Shown: one piece after another, positions 50,775 to 62,963 of the stretch
Layout: each line of letters starts with the position of its first letter
Position numbering within the stretch: the first letter of the stretch is position 1
NCBI RefSeq assembly: GCF_037038585.1
Contig: NC_092523.1
Location: 28,897,501 to 28,961,500 of the forward strand
Origin: Patagioenas fasciata
Taxonomy: Eukaryota; Chordata; Aves; Columbiformes; Columbidae
Direction: 5' to 3'
DNA: 64,000 bases
Position numbers and translations under genes: made by a program
The notes under the pieces: model-generated
The model's database searches: none
Told to the model about the DNA's origin: nothing
What the model saw: the letters and a program-made list of their open reading frames with translations, nothing else

Positions 50775-52890
50775 CAACTGTAAGAAAAACAACGGCTCCA
50801 TGGTTTGGAAGCTGTTGCTGGATCTCACAGTGAATCAGAGCACGTCCCTTACTGCCTCGCAGCAGCTCTGCTCCCGAGAGAACAGCCTTGCAGCAAGGCC
50901 AAAAACAAGCCTCATACTGTATGGATTTTCATCTTGTAATAATAGCTTCATTTTCTAGACACGAAGTATATGTCCTCCAGTAATATGTGACGAAATGTAA
51001 ATTGCATGTGTTCTGTATCCAGCCATGTTGCCCGTGCTGGCAGCCTCTCCCTGGGAGTGTCAACAGCCCCACACACCCGCAATGCTTATGTTCTCTCATA
51101 CATCCCCCAACAAAGCCAAGCCTGAAGTCACAAATTTCACCTACAAGCCACCGGCAGTTCCTTGCGTGATGACAGACCTTTATGGCAATTAGCCAGGGGA
51201 AAATATGTGAAAAGATGTTGAGAGGAAGAAAAAGCCTTGTGAGAGTGAACAGACTGGCTTATCCTGAGAGCCAGGGCTTCCTGACCTCAGACCCAGGACA
51301 CTTCATCCCTCACATAGCACCACCACTGCGTGCTGATGCCCATGCCACCAGTAAGACCATGAGCTGGTGTGCACCCAAATGTGGAGCTGGCTCTGCTCTC
51401 CTTTTGGCAGCTCCGGAGCGGCAGCGGCTGTCTCGGGTGTCCTGTCAGCACAGGCTGGGGATGGGGGAGGCTCTGGCTTCCTGCCCAGTGAGCCTTGAGA
51501 CTCAAGGGTGGCCTGGAATGGAAGCCCGCAGGAATGCAGCCAACGTGGGAGCTGTGCTTTTGGCTCAGGGCATCAAAAGACAGCTTGAGGCATGGGGTCA
51601 AGGTGGGCAGAGAAGTGCGAGGGCTGGGCTTGGTATCTGAGTTTCTCTGGGGTAGCAAGGTGGTGGTGGGGGAAGGCACGGGAGATTGGTTGGGTATGGT
51701 TCGATGTTAGGGTGGGTGACATAAGGATGGAGTGAGGCAACTGGGACATGCTTTGTCCTGAAGGTGTGACCAGAGGCAGGCCTGTGGTGACTGCTGTTCA
51801 AGATGTTGGTTGCTACTTTACATCTTGGTACCTACTGCTGTGAGTGGTGACACTGAAGTCATCTTTGGGCACCTTGAATCTAGGACGACACTCACCTCCT
51901 GGAGGCCCTGAGGCAAGGCCACCAAGCTCCAGAAACCCCAGTGATTTCAGTGAGTATCAGATCTGGCTGTGCACTGAGGTTGAACTGAGCAAAGAGAAAG
52001 GTTTCTCACCTCTCTTGCTCTCCCCATTCCACCTCCAACTGCCCATACGCCTCTCTGCTCACAGCAACAGCTACTCTGTTTTCTGAGGCAGATGAATCAC
52101 GTCTGCATTTCCTTCTGCTGCTTTGACCGCAGGAGTCAGTGGTCACCAGCGTAGTGGGAGGTGGAGCTGGCAGCGGGGCTCATCTCCCAGCGCCCCTGCT
52201 GACTGACAAAGCTCTGAGGGTGTAACAGTTGAAGCAACTTCCTGCAGAACACAGCAGTATGGCATCATTTAAGAAACCTACACGTTATGAACTGCAAAGT
52301 ATTACAGGATGAACATGCTCTTCCCAAACTCTGTGTCCAGCCTTCCCACACTGTCTGTCTCTTTCCCCATCCCAAGTGCCAGCTGTGATTCACTTCCTTT
52401 GAAGAATTTGTCCTCCGTTCTTTACTTCTTGCATGCTTCTTTTCCCATATTTGAAGAATTTTTCCCTGAAAACACAACTGGGCACTTTTTCAAGCCCTAG
52501 TGGAACTACAAGCCTGAAGCACAAACCGAGACTCACATAATTTGCCTTTATATTTTATTTAAAACAATAAGAAATTATAAACAAAATATCCCTGCTTAGT
52601 AATACTTTGCCAGCTAAAGGACAGTCTGTCCTAGTGTTAGGAAAAACTGTAAGCTAAATTGGCATAGATGAGCTGCTGTACAGCTTCCAGAGAATTTTGG
52701 GAAAAGTTTATTTCTGTAAACACAATCTCTTATAATAACTCTGAACAAAGGTTTCTACTTCTGCAAATTATTTACTAGTCAAAGAAAGTGGGATATTCAT
52801 TAATAAATGTCAATACTGCTTTAGAAAATACAGTATGAGTACAATTAGAGAAAATTATGCTCTAATGTAGTCTCAACCAATTGGGGGTTT

Positions 52891-52931
52891 TTTTGCTTGT
52901 TTTGTTTTTGTTTTGTTTTGTTTTGTTTTTC
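52891..52931 (+). repeat. (TTTTG)n low-complexity repeat
   Basis: Repeated TTTTG units. A short C run follows about 37 bases later (about 52968-52977). Confidence 0.85.
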
Positions 52932-55900
52932 TCAGAATATTTTTACTGAGCACTGGCACTGACTTTCCCCCCCCCCACCCCGCCAGGAGTTTCTATCTCA
53001 GAGTTAATTATAACTTTATGAACTGTCCCAAATCAGTAACAATGAAGTTGCACTGCTTGTTGAACAGAGAGGAGAATGAATTGCAACTTGAGTTCTTTCA
53101 TAGCTGATTCATACACCAAAAGAGAATGAATCTTTTATATACAACTGCCTTCTGGTATTTTGAAAGAATACATATTTTGAAACAGCTGAGGTTGCAGTTA
53201 TTGCTTAGATACAAGTGAAAAACATTCTAGATACGTGGTAATGTTTAATTCATGGCTGCATGTAATATTAATGCAAAGTACTTCTCCTTCTTAGTTAGAA
53301 ATCCTGTTATCAGTTTGTGATGTTTCAGCTATTTCAGGTGCCAAGATGTGAGAGAATGTGTGATTCTAAGCAGTGAGTCAGCTGCTGCCTACATCTACAG
53401 TTAAGTAGTATGGCCAGAATAACACCTCATTTGACTGGTTTTCCTAATTATTTTTGTGCAAAGCCAATTCCCTTTCATGCCTACGGCAATTCGGGAGAGA
53501 TTCTGACAATAATTACTGGGGAAAATCACTATTGTTTGTAGTTAGATCTGCAGATACAGTGATTCTTTGTCTAGAATGCAGTAAATACCTAATACATATT
53601 ACATTTCAACATTGTCTAATTTTCCAGTAGTTGATTGTAGTTGGAACTGCTCTTAAGCTTGACTTGTTACAGAATTTTTTCTATATGCTCTTAGCAAGCA
53701 TATATTTTGCTTTATAGCTAGTTTAATGCTCATTCTTAGTACTCACTTCAGCAATTTGAAATCATATCTTGAGTTACAAGTCAGTCTTGCTCAGAATGCT
53801 TTTTCAAATGGAAAGAAAAAAACTGTGAAAAAGCATACATTTTCCCAGGCTTTCTAGATACCATTTTTTTGTACAACTTCAGACTATGGGAATGCATTTT
53901 GTCATGAATAGTTCTATTCCTATACCATCAAAATGAATGTAAACTTTGCTACTAATATCAACAGAGGTGGAACCAAAGCTGTAGCAAAACACATACTGCA
54001 TTAGTAATACAGTAGCATATAATGCAGCATTCGTTTACACACTTTAATAAAAAAAAGGTAGTACGTTGCATTTAAATGCCATTTAATCTTAAATTTAAAC
54101 TGCAGTGCATTTCAAGTTGACTTTTAATAGAGACTGTAGCTCCGGTCCTCCCTTTGCCAGTTAATATAGGAAGGCGGAGACGTCCTAAGGTCAGAGGAGC
54201 TCCCTTGTCCATCTCCACAAACATGCTGCCACAGTGTGCAGCCAGGAGAGGGACCTTGCTCCATGGAAGTACTTTAAGCACAGGTTTTCTTTCACACCTT
54301 CACCCGCGTCTGACAAGCATTAGTAGCAATGCGCTTTATTTTGAAACGGGTCAACAGAAACTTCCTCTCAGGATGTATTTTAAACCTGGTTTAAATTACA
54401 AACGATTTCTAAGCAGCTGGATAAAACTCATCCAGAGCTGTGGTGCATCAGTGCATAAGGCATTCAGGCACCACCTGTCCCAGGGTCTTACCCCTACAAC
54501 TTCTAGCTAGAAGCTAGAAAATAAGTTGTTCTCTGTTAGTATTTTCCTTTCTCATTTGGTGGAGATTCTATATGAATTATAGAATTATGTAAATAATTAT
54601 GTAAAAAAACATAACTAATGGATTCATATGCTGAGACTTTGTTTGTTTTTGAGAATTGAGTGAGACTGTGTCAAAGGTAACTTGTAGGTCAGCCACAGAA
54701 ACCCATCTCCAGGATATTTCAGGCAAATTAGAGTACTTGTTTTCAAAGTTCCTGCATATTTTGGGGAAAAGGGAAAAGTGCTCTGGTGTAGCATAAGAAA
54801 CAAATGGAAATGTTTTCTTTTTGATTGAAATTGATGTTTTTCTTTTATTCCTATTAATAAGATGTCACTAAACTTGTAAATATGCAGTTGAATACATGAC
54901 GGCAGCAGTGTCCCCTTTGACTCTGCAAGCAGTGCAATGACCCTGGAGTCTGCTGGCTGAGGGGCCCTGCCAGAGCTGAAGAGCAGAGGCTGGTGGGACA
55001 GGGCCCCATTTCCTTCCTGGCCTGGGGACCCATTCCAGCCATACCACATCGCAGCGCTGCAGGTAGCACAGGGCAAATAACTCTGGGCTCCGAGCAAGAA
55101 AGTAAATATAAAAATGACCATGAAAATTGCCCAACCAGTTAGAACTGGTTCCAGTCAGGAACACAAGTCCTACCTTGAAATACTTAAATCCCATTTGGAC
55201 GGCATAGATTTACATTCCAGATGAAGAATTAATGGCTTTCACACAATATCCTCAGCAGAGATGCCCCAGCATACCAACCCCTGCGCTTTTAGTAGATGGA
55301 ATTTGTAATTCCTCCAGGAGCTGCATTCTTCTAAGTGTTACTTCTATTTTGGGACTGATTACTTGCTTTATTTAGAAAAAAAACCTGTGCTCTTGTCAAA
55401 CCATAGAGACTATATGAGTCATCTATACAACAACACTAAACCAGCCTTCTCTGTTATGGTACAGTTCATCATAATCACAAAGGGCTTTATAGAAAACAAA
55501 CATAGTTGACAGAGTCTGCTCTTAAGCTTCCTGTGTTTAATCCATGTGTGTTTAGCCAGCTGAACAGTGTATTGTTGAAAAATGGATTGTTATTAAAATG
55601 TTGGGTGTTGCAGTAGCTCCAAAGTCTCATATTTTTTTTGTTAATAAAATGAATGTCATTCCTTGACAATTTTGGCTGCCTATGTATAGTCATCTGCCCA
55701 CATAAAAATTGTATGAATGCTAGTGAATACCCTGAAACTTTGATGAACAGTTTTTTAAGGCTGCCTCATAGGCAGCAGTGCTTGCTTATTTAAATGCCTT
55801 AAATACATCCTTCACAAAGTATCACCAATCGGCTCTAGTCTCAGACAAAACAGACTATAGAAAACACATGGTATAGAGACACAGTGAAGCAACATGTAAC

Positions 55901-58900
55901 CAGCTTCTTGTACCCTGCATATCTATGTAACTAACTAGTAGTGTTTCCCAAGCGGGAATCATTTCCTTCCCAACCTGCCCCATTACCTTTGTCTTTGTTC
56001 ATCTAATTTGGATTATTGTCAAAATGTTTTGGAACACCAGGTTTCTTATGGCAACATCTATAGTTGCAGGTTTTTTTAAAACAACTGTTACTTACAAATT
56101 GTTCACAATAATTGCGTTTTTAAAACACTACCGAAAGGCAGTGGGAGCGGAGTGCCTAATTCCTTTAGACATTTATGGTCTGCAAGACCCACTCAGAAGG
56201 CAAACCCTCTGACAAGCTGCTCCCTGTTCTAAGACGCTGTCCTTTCTTCTATGATCCCTCTTGTGCGAGCTGGCAGCAAGTAATTAATGTCTCACAGGCA
56301 CCACTTGCTAGGCCAAGCAAGCCAGTCTTCCCTCCTCTCTTCTTGTAAAACAGGCATTTCTCCCTCCAGTTGTCCCCACAGCCCCTTGCTACACCAGTTG
56401 CACCAGGAGCACGGGTGGGAAGACCTGTGCCTGCTATTCCCAGGGACCTCTCACCCATCCCACCACCCTCCCCTGCCAGGTACCTGGCCTGTCATGCCCT
56501 ACTGTCACGCTTGCTTCCCGTGTATCCAGGTTGCCTCTTTCCTCCTCATTTCCAAGGAAGCCTTTGGCCCCAGGTCTGTGACGTTCACAGACACAAGCTC
56601 AAACACCTGGTCTAGCATGTACAGGAGACACGGTTCTCTTAGTCTTCCTATCACAATTGTTCCATTGCCCTGAGGGATTTGATGTTCATTCAGGTAAAGA
56701 GAGAGAAGGGGTCCTTCCTGGTAGTTCAACCGTTCATCTCAGAAACTCCAGGGCTACAGTCTCTGCTTCAATGTGATGTGTCTACGGGACTTCACTACAG
56801 AATGAGATAGCAACTGAAAGGAGTTTCAGTGGAAGGTACATGCCAGTCTAATCAGCTTAGAGTTTGAACTTTCCTCATGTATGTTTGCTATACACCATGA
56901 CCAGCCTATGGCCGAGTTAGTAACTCCTGTACTAAGGGAATATTTCCTCTGTAACACCATGGACTGGTTAATTGAGGATTTAAAAGAAGTGCTGAGTAAC
57001 ATCCAGATCTTCAAATATATTTTGGTGTTCTGTTCCCATGGGCAAATAGAAGACAGACTGCCAGTATGACAGGAGACAGTGTAATAGTATGACATTATAC
57101 AATTAAGGCTGTAACGAAATGCATATGCAAGAGGGAGGATGAGTTAAGGTTGCCCAGGAGATCTTATTTCTGGCATTTCCTATATTTTCTGCATTTGACT
57201 TTGCAACCTACATGATCACTCATCATAACTTTCTGTTTCATTATGGAGGCATGACTTGAATTTACATCCTTCTTATCAAGGAAGTTCGATTAGAAATGTA
57301 AAGCTTTCAGTATCTTTCCACTTCAGAACAAAGTCAGCTCAAGCCATGTTCAACAAGGGCTTGTGCCACCCTGGCTGACCCATTTGAGCAGGGCAGGACA
57401 TGTGCACCCACTGCAGGGCCAGTTGCTGCCTGTCGAGAGTTGACAGCCAACATCTGGAGAGGTGGTAACCAAAATGTTGCCTTCCCCCTCTGTAGTTTCA
57501 TGAATGCAAATTCTGCATGGTGTCTCCATGAAGTTAAAGGATCTGCAGAGGTTAGACTTGCAGATGGTATATGCAAAAAGCGTATACTTGATTTGCTTAG
57601 CAACTGAGAGAAGCTGTACCATGCCCAGCGCTCCTCTGTTGGTGCAACCATCGTCGTAAGGTTTGGCTGGCACAGCAGGACTTGTCAGCGATCTTTCTGA
57701 ACGCAACCCAGGCATTCAGCCCCTTGACAAACTGACTCAGTTGTAACACAAGACGAGATTTAGAGAGGTCAGCAATGGCACTTTAATGCTGCAGTTTTTA
57801 GAGGGTTTAGTATAGATCCTGAGCCATTCCTAACATGGAAAACAAAATTTCTGCTGAGTGCTCTCATATACATTTTTAAGCATTAGAGCTTGTATTAATT
57901 TAAGAGATTCTGTCATAAAGGCTTTCTCCCCACCACAGCTTTTCAGCTCAAACCAGCATTCTGTGTGCAGAACAACTGCTTGTACTGTGGGGGCACAAAC
58001 CAGGACAAAAAAAATACTGGCAGCAGATGGGGAGCCCTGAACGGAAAAGAAAACTCTGAGATTTCCACTTGGATGAGAGTTTGGGAGCGTTACATAAGGA
58101 GGAAATGGGAAAAAATGCAAGCTTAAGGAAGATAAAATCTGATTAAAATGCAGGCTAATATAGTTGCAAAACATTACTCAGGCTTTCTTGTGGAGAGAGA
58201 AAAATGTCTGCTATTGTGCTGCTATAGAAACCATGTAGGGTCTGTGGGTAGGTGAGAGTGCATGGAGCGTGTCCCTCCCTCCCTGCTTTGTGGAATGAAG
58301 ATCCTATCTTACCCCATAAGCTGAGCCTTCACTGGCCAGGAGATCTCTCCCAGTACAGAGAGGAATTGTTTTCCTGTTTATATAGCTTCTTTTAATATCT
58401 CTGTTCCCTCCCTCTTTTGTTCTGCTCTTGGAAGGTGACGCAGGGCTGTGCCAGGGGAGAGGTAAACTCTGGTCTTTCTTGGCTTTTCACAGGGCTTGGT
58501 GGACTTGGCTGTACATGTTGGGAGCACGGGACACGTGCAGTGCCATGGACAGAGTACTTTCTTGTATTTACTCCCATAAAGCCAAATAGAGAATCCATGG
58601 TGCTTTGGGAAGCAAATATTTATCTAGAATGAGCAGACGTTGCCCGTGTTTCTGAACACTGTGTCCACACCACTTGTTTCTCTGAAGAAACACATTAGAA
58701 GTTAATTACCAGAGCACTAGATAACAAAGTAAGGTTCATTCCCTGGCTGTCAATGGAAGTGTTTTATGGAAGGTGTAAGCTGCATGCAACTTCAGTAGCA
58801 CAAAACAAACTATAGAGATGTGTCCCTGGAGTGTGGAAGTTTATATTCACACTGACTCCGACCCATGACCATCTGGGCAAAGACCTTGTGTCTGGCAGCA

Positions 58901-59484
58901 GTCACTTCTGCATAACTGAGAAGTCATATGAAATTTTGTATTAAAAAGGCTGATGCACGAGGAAGCCTGTCGATACTGTGTTAAAGCTCTTTCTGGTCCA
59001 TAATATTAAAGAGACTGGTTCAAAGTTTGAGGAGATCAATTTACGGATGCTTAGGAATTTTATGCTAGCACAAAGTACTGTAAAACCCCATATTCTCAAA
59101 ATTTATAAATGTACACTCCTTCTTCGTATAGTGATGATTTTAATTTTTGACTTAGCGCCTTCCTACAACAATTGACTCAGTGGCTCAACTGTGTATTTTA
59201 CTGCGTATGTATCTCAGTTTTTCCAGAAGTTCCACCTTCCAATCTGTCTGATTGTTTTGCTTTTGGTGTTCTGAGACAGAGGGAGAAGAACCCATTCTCT
59301 GGTTATTTTACCACTTCATCCACTCCCTAATTAATCATCTTTATAAAACCAGTTTACTGAGATGTCGTCTCTTTTTCGTCACCCTTTCCCTTTTTCCTTT
59401 TTTTTCATATCCCTTTACGTGTGGGGAACATCACTGCTGCATGCATTGCTGTATGTTAGGCCTAAACTTTTTTTACGCAATGTA

Positions 59485-61250
59485 TTAGGAATTCTCTGTA
59501 GGCCTCTAGAAGGGATCTCTTGGCCATCCAGTCTGCAGCCAACCACATGATGTAATCCCTTCTATAAAGTCCTCCAGCTCCATTTAAAAGAAATCAGTCT
59601 TGATTTTACTCCTGTCACTCTTATCAGAGGGCTGTTTCAGTGTTTTGCTACTCGGGCTGCAGAGTTCAGCTTATACCCACTTGTTCTCATGTTCACATTG
59701 ACTTTTAGTTCTAACTTTTCTGGCTCCCCCATTTCCTGAGCCCCAATTTCTTTGTTTTGCCAAACTGAATATACCAAATTTGTTTTATCCTCCTCTGAAA
59801 TGGGCTGTCCAGTCTCTGATCATCATAGTGGTTTTTGTCCATACTTGTTCCACTTTGATTTACTCTTGACTGGCTGACAGAATCACACATCGTACTGCAG
59901 ATCTTTTCTGAAATTACTCATCTGACATAACTGGGTTTATGTTTCCCTTTTTACAGAGCTCCTACTCATCTCGTGATTAACTAGTCTTTCTTTTCCAAGT
60001 TCTGATCTCATGGTCAATGGAAGAAATTTTTGCAATTAATCTCTGCATGTCATTAGTACTATCAAATTTAATAATATTTTCATCAATCTAGCTCTAAGAG
60101 GCATGTAGTTTCTCCAACATACTGTTCCCACCCTTGTTCAAACTGGGGATGTCTCCCAGCTCTGCCAACAGCATATTTCATTATAATGTTCATGTTCTCA
60201 ATTACGCCATTATAATGTAAATATGAAGGATGACAGGAGCCTTGATGAATCCCACAGAGCAGCTTTCCTTCTGCCTAACACTTTCCATAGAAAAGACCCC
60301 TCTGTCCTTGTCTCCTGATCCTCACATTCTTTGGCTTGAATGGTGGTTTCCTGTCTGGACAGGATCAGGTATTATTGACGCCAAATATTGCATCTACCAC
60401 ATTTCCTTTCTTTAATAAAAAGGGAAACAGAGTTATATCAGAGAAACATATACTTAAGCAACATTTCATGTAATTCCATCCTTCATTTTATCGCATTTAT
60501 TGACATATCTTTAATTACTCTTCAAAATTTATCCAAATTATTGTGAGTGATTTTCCTCCCTTTCTTTAATGCAAGTATTCCAGAATGATTTGAGCACTAC
60601 AGTAAAACTTCTTGCTCATTTCACCCTCATCTTCACACACTTGGCCTGTCTTCACTCTGGACAAGATCATTTGTTTTTCCCCACTGAAGTAATTACCTGT
60701 GCCTTTCTTCCTGTTACTCATTTTCCTTCTGCTCTCATCTTTCACATAATCATCTTTATTAAAAATGAAGGCAAAATGCTTGTTGGTTTTGGAAATATTG
60801 CCAGACTTCCTTCAGTCTGTATGCCTTTCTCAATGTGTGATAGCCCTGTTTCTTTTTTTCCCTGGTTGAAGTAGCTGCTTCTGGCTGCCGTCATCTTGAA
60901 GACAAAACTTTCTTAGGAGAGTGATCTTCCTCACTCTTACGTGTAGATTTTCTGTTTCCACTGACCTTAGTTACCAAACTTCCAGGAAATCTTCTGTTGA
61001 AACCCTTCCTCTTTTCTTCAGATAAAATGTCCAGATCATTTCTGCTGCTCTGGTATGAAGAAAACCAGTCTTTCCTTTATATTCAAGTCCTTGAGTTCTT
61101 CAGCCTTGTTGATTCTTTTCTAATTAAGTATCTTACTCTCTCCTCTTTTGACTTAGAATGCCTTTTTATAAATCTGAGTTTTACCCATCTATTTATTTTA
61201 AACTGCATCCATCAAACATTTTTTTCCCTCTGCCCTTATTAGCCTTGCAA
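59485..61250 (-). mobile_element. Ancient CR1-type LINE remains, antisense to the window
   Basis: Read on the plus strand, landmarks are AAGGGATCTCTTGGCCATCCAGTCTG (about 59512), TTATACCCACTTGTTCTCATG (59671), TCCTCCTCTGAAATGGGCTG (about 59790), TCTGATCATCATAGTGG..TGTTCCACTTTGA (59814-59862), ATCGTACTGCAGATC and GAGCCTTGATGAATCC (60236). They follow the order of the reverse complement of old amniote CR1 copies. The element's 3' end points left near 59485. Beyond about 60450 the match becomes loose. All frames are broken. Confidence 0.6.
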
Positions 61251-61259
61251 TATAGTCAC

Positions 61260-62080
61260 GGTTTACAAAGCTAAACCACCATGACCTCTCATTGGTCTGG
61301 TGGCTGCCGAAGAGAGCTGCTCCTCTGCTATACCCAGCGGTGCTCAGTCCCAGGCATCACTCAGAGCATCACCTTTCTATCGGGGAAAGCAGCAGCTACT
61401 GCGGGAACAACACTTTGCTTAATTATATTCCAGATATGTTTTTTTTTCATATGCAAACATAGTTTTACAGCTTATAGAAAGCTCTGCACAAACACATGTT
61501 TGCTGCAATGGTGACCGTCTTTGGCTAATCGTCACCATGAGGCTCCTGGTCCTACCCCTGACTCTCTTTTAGCACTTTCCCTGCTGAGATTTTGAGCCAA
61601 ACACTCTGAATCTACTCCGCCTGTTTGTGTAATTAGCAATCGGTGTTACCCAGTGGCCTTTACTATGAGGTCTGTCGTTCCTGAATACAGGAGACTGATT
61701 TTACCCTGCTCTGTTAACTCTGTCCTAGCAAGTTTAGTTTGACATGTGAGAAGGCTTTATTCCTCCATTTTGCTGCTCAGGCTCCTTGCTTATGCCGGCA
61801 AGTATTTCAAGTGCTTTACATAGATCACTCCCGGCTCTCAGGCTGGTGCAGTCCTCCGTTTCCCATGCACATCTCATTTATATTTCTCCTCCCTTGCCAT
61901 TATCTTCTGTTGTTTCTTCAATCATTGTCATATCCATGCTTTATTCGATTTTTATTTTTATTTTTTTTTTAATTTCTGCGTGTTGTAGCAGAGCTGAGAG
62001 GGCACAGACCCTCTCCTAGCCTCATTCTTTGGTTTCAATTCTTTCCTCCACAGTTGCTGCAGTTCTGATCCCAGTCTGGT
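61260..62080. other. Intergenic stretch before the RASL11B CpG island
   Basis: T-rich near 61955-61972, otherwise unremarkable. No gene or repeat family was recognised. Confidence 0.6.
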
Positions 62081-62691
62081 TTCTCGAAGTTGTCGGTCAA
62101 GAGAAGGGCAGGGGAAGGGCGGGGAAGGGGAAAGGAAGGATAAAGGCTTTTTGGCAGTGGACGGAGATGTGGGACCGGCACCTAGCCCTGCGTGGAAGCA
62201 GAAGTGGTGTATCCCCGGCAGGGTGAACACCGGACAGACGGCTGAGCCATTATACTGCTGCGTCCGTTTGCCTGAGCCCGGCGGGACTTTGGGAGGTGAC
62301 CCCAGCGCCCAGATCTTCAGAAACACTCGGTCGGTCGCCGTTAAGCGCTGGAGGTGTTTGACAGTGAAGGAGTGTGGAGGTTACACGCACATGTGCCTAT
62401 TTCTAGGCTTCTCCTCATGCCTAGAAACGCCTCATTTCCGACAGCCTTCACCTCCCTCCACCCGGGTGCCGCCGCCCTTCACTCGGCCGCTCGCCCCCGC
62501 CGCTCCCCAGCGCCCCGCGCCGCCGCTGGGCCTGCCCGACGGGGTGGGGCTTGGGGCGGGGCGTGGCGGCGGCCGAGCGAGCTGAGTGGTCTCCGGAAGT
62601 GGGGGCGGGGCTTGGGGCGGAGGCGGGGGCGAGAAAAGCGGCGGGGGAGCGGTCGCGGCGGCCGTGGGTGCGGGCGGGCGGCGGAGCGGCG

Positions 62692-62821
62692 ATGCGCCTG
62701 ACGCAGAGCATGTGCACCATCGCCGAGTGCGCGCCCGGCGGGGACGCCTGTCCCGCCGCCGCCGCCCGGCCCCGCCTCGTCAAGATCGCGGTGGTGGGAG
62801 GCAGCGGCGTGGGCAAGACAG
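62692..62821 (+). CDS. RASL11B: RASL11B coding exon 1 (codons 1-43 plus 1 nt, P-loop)
   Basis: The ATG at 62692 has a purine at -3 (GGCGATGC) and begins the conserved MRLTQSMCTIAE. The frame is open upstream, but no in-frame ATG precedes it there, so this start is firm. The exon ends GGC AAG ACA G at a GTGAGG donor (62822). The final G joins CG of exon 2 to make Ala44. Confidence 0.95.
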
Positions 62822-62963
62822 GTGAGGGGGGCGGCCGTGGGGTCGGTGCGGGACCGTGCGGGGCGGCGGAGCGCGGCTAACGGTTGCTGTCTGTGCCTGC
62901 CCGCAGCGCTGGTGGTGCGGTTCCTCACCCGGCGGTTCATCGGCGACTACGAGAGGAACGCAG
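62692..62963 (+). CDS. RASL11B: RASL11B Ras-like small GTPase, first two coding exons (gene runs off the right edge)
   Basis: Atypical small GTPase of the RAS-like family 11. Family knowledge: it responds to TGF-beta in some cells, affects mesendoderm formation in zebrafish, and lacks the C-terminal prenylation motif of classical Ras. The join is 62692-62821 and 62907-62963, giving codons 1-62. The protein starts MRLTQSMCTIAE, continues with a short Ala/Pro-rich variable stretch, then KIAVVGGSGVGKT, where the P-loop occupies residues 36-43. ALVVRFLTRRFIGDYERNA follows. Ser38 sits where Ras has Gly12. The switch regions and base-recognition motifs lie in exons beyond the window. The remaining intron sequence to 64000 contains no further exon that I can find. 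Confidence 0.95.
62907..62963 (+). CDS. RASL11B: RASL11B coding exon 2 (codons 44-62, 57 nt)
   Basis: A small exon with acceptor TGCCCGCAG and donor GTAGGC (62964). It encodes ALVVRFLTRRFIGDYERNA plus one G for the next Gly. Intron 1 is only 85 nt, GC-rich, and keeps the phase. Confidence 0.95.

Larger units (their letters stand above)
40201..59480. other. Intergenic region, middle part
   Basis: No supported gene. Recognised items are a two-copy tandem repeat near 40739-40785 (unit about 23 nt, GGATTCAGTG..ACTGAGT), polypyrimidine tracts near 43556-43590 and 43996-44040, an old interspersed repeat near 45975-46100 and a (TAA)n at 48553-48580. Others are a MIR-like remnant near 49903-49975, an inverted repeat at 50714-50774 and (TTTTG)n at about 52891-52931. 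The longest ORFs here (152-165 codons) overlap others on the opposite strand and look random. Confidence 0.65.

Noticed and set aside
51182-51679. Overlapping ORFs of 152 codons (plus) and 130 codons (minus)
   Set aside because: Both strands are open over the same bases in a mildly GC-rich patch. Neither translation resembles a known domain, and no splice-site pattern supports an exon.
54624-55121. 165-codon minus-strand ORF
   Set aside because: Two other minus-strand frames are open over the same bases. No recognisable domain or signal, so it is likely chance.
62551-62691. In-frame upstream extension of RASL11B
   Set aside because: The frame is open but has no in-frame ATG before 62692, and the conserved protein starts at MRLTQSMCTIAE.
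62479-62940. 153-codon minus-strand ORF opposite RASL11B exons 1-2
   Set aside because: A shadow of the GC-rich coding and promoter sequence, rich in Arg/Pro/Ala.
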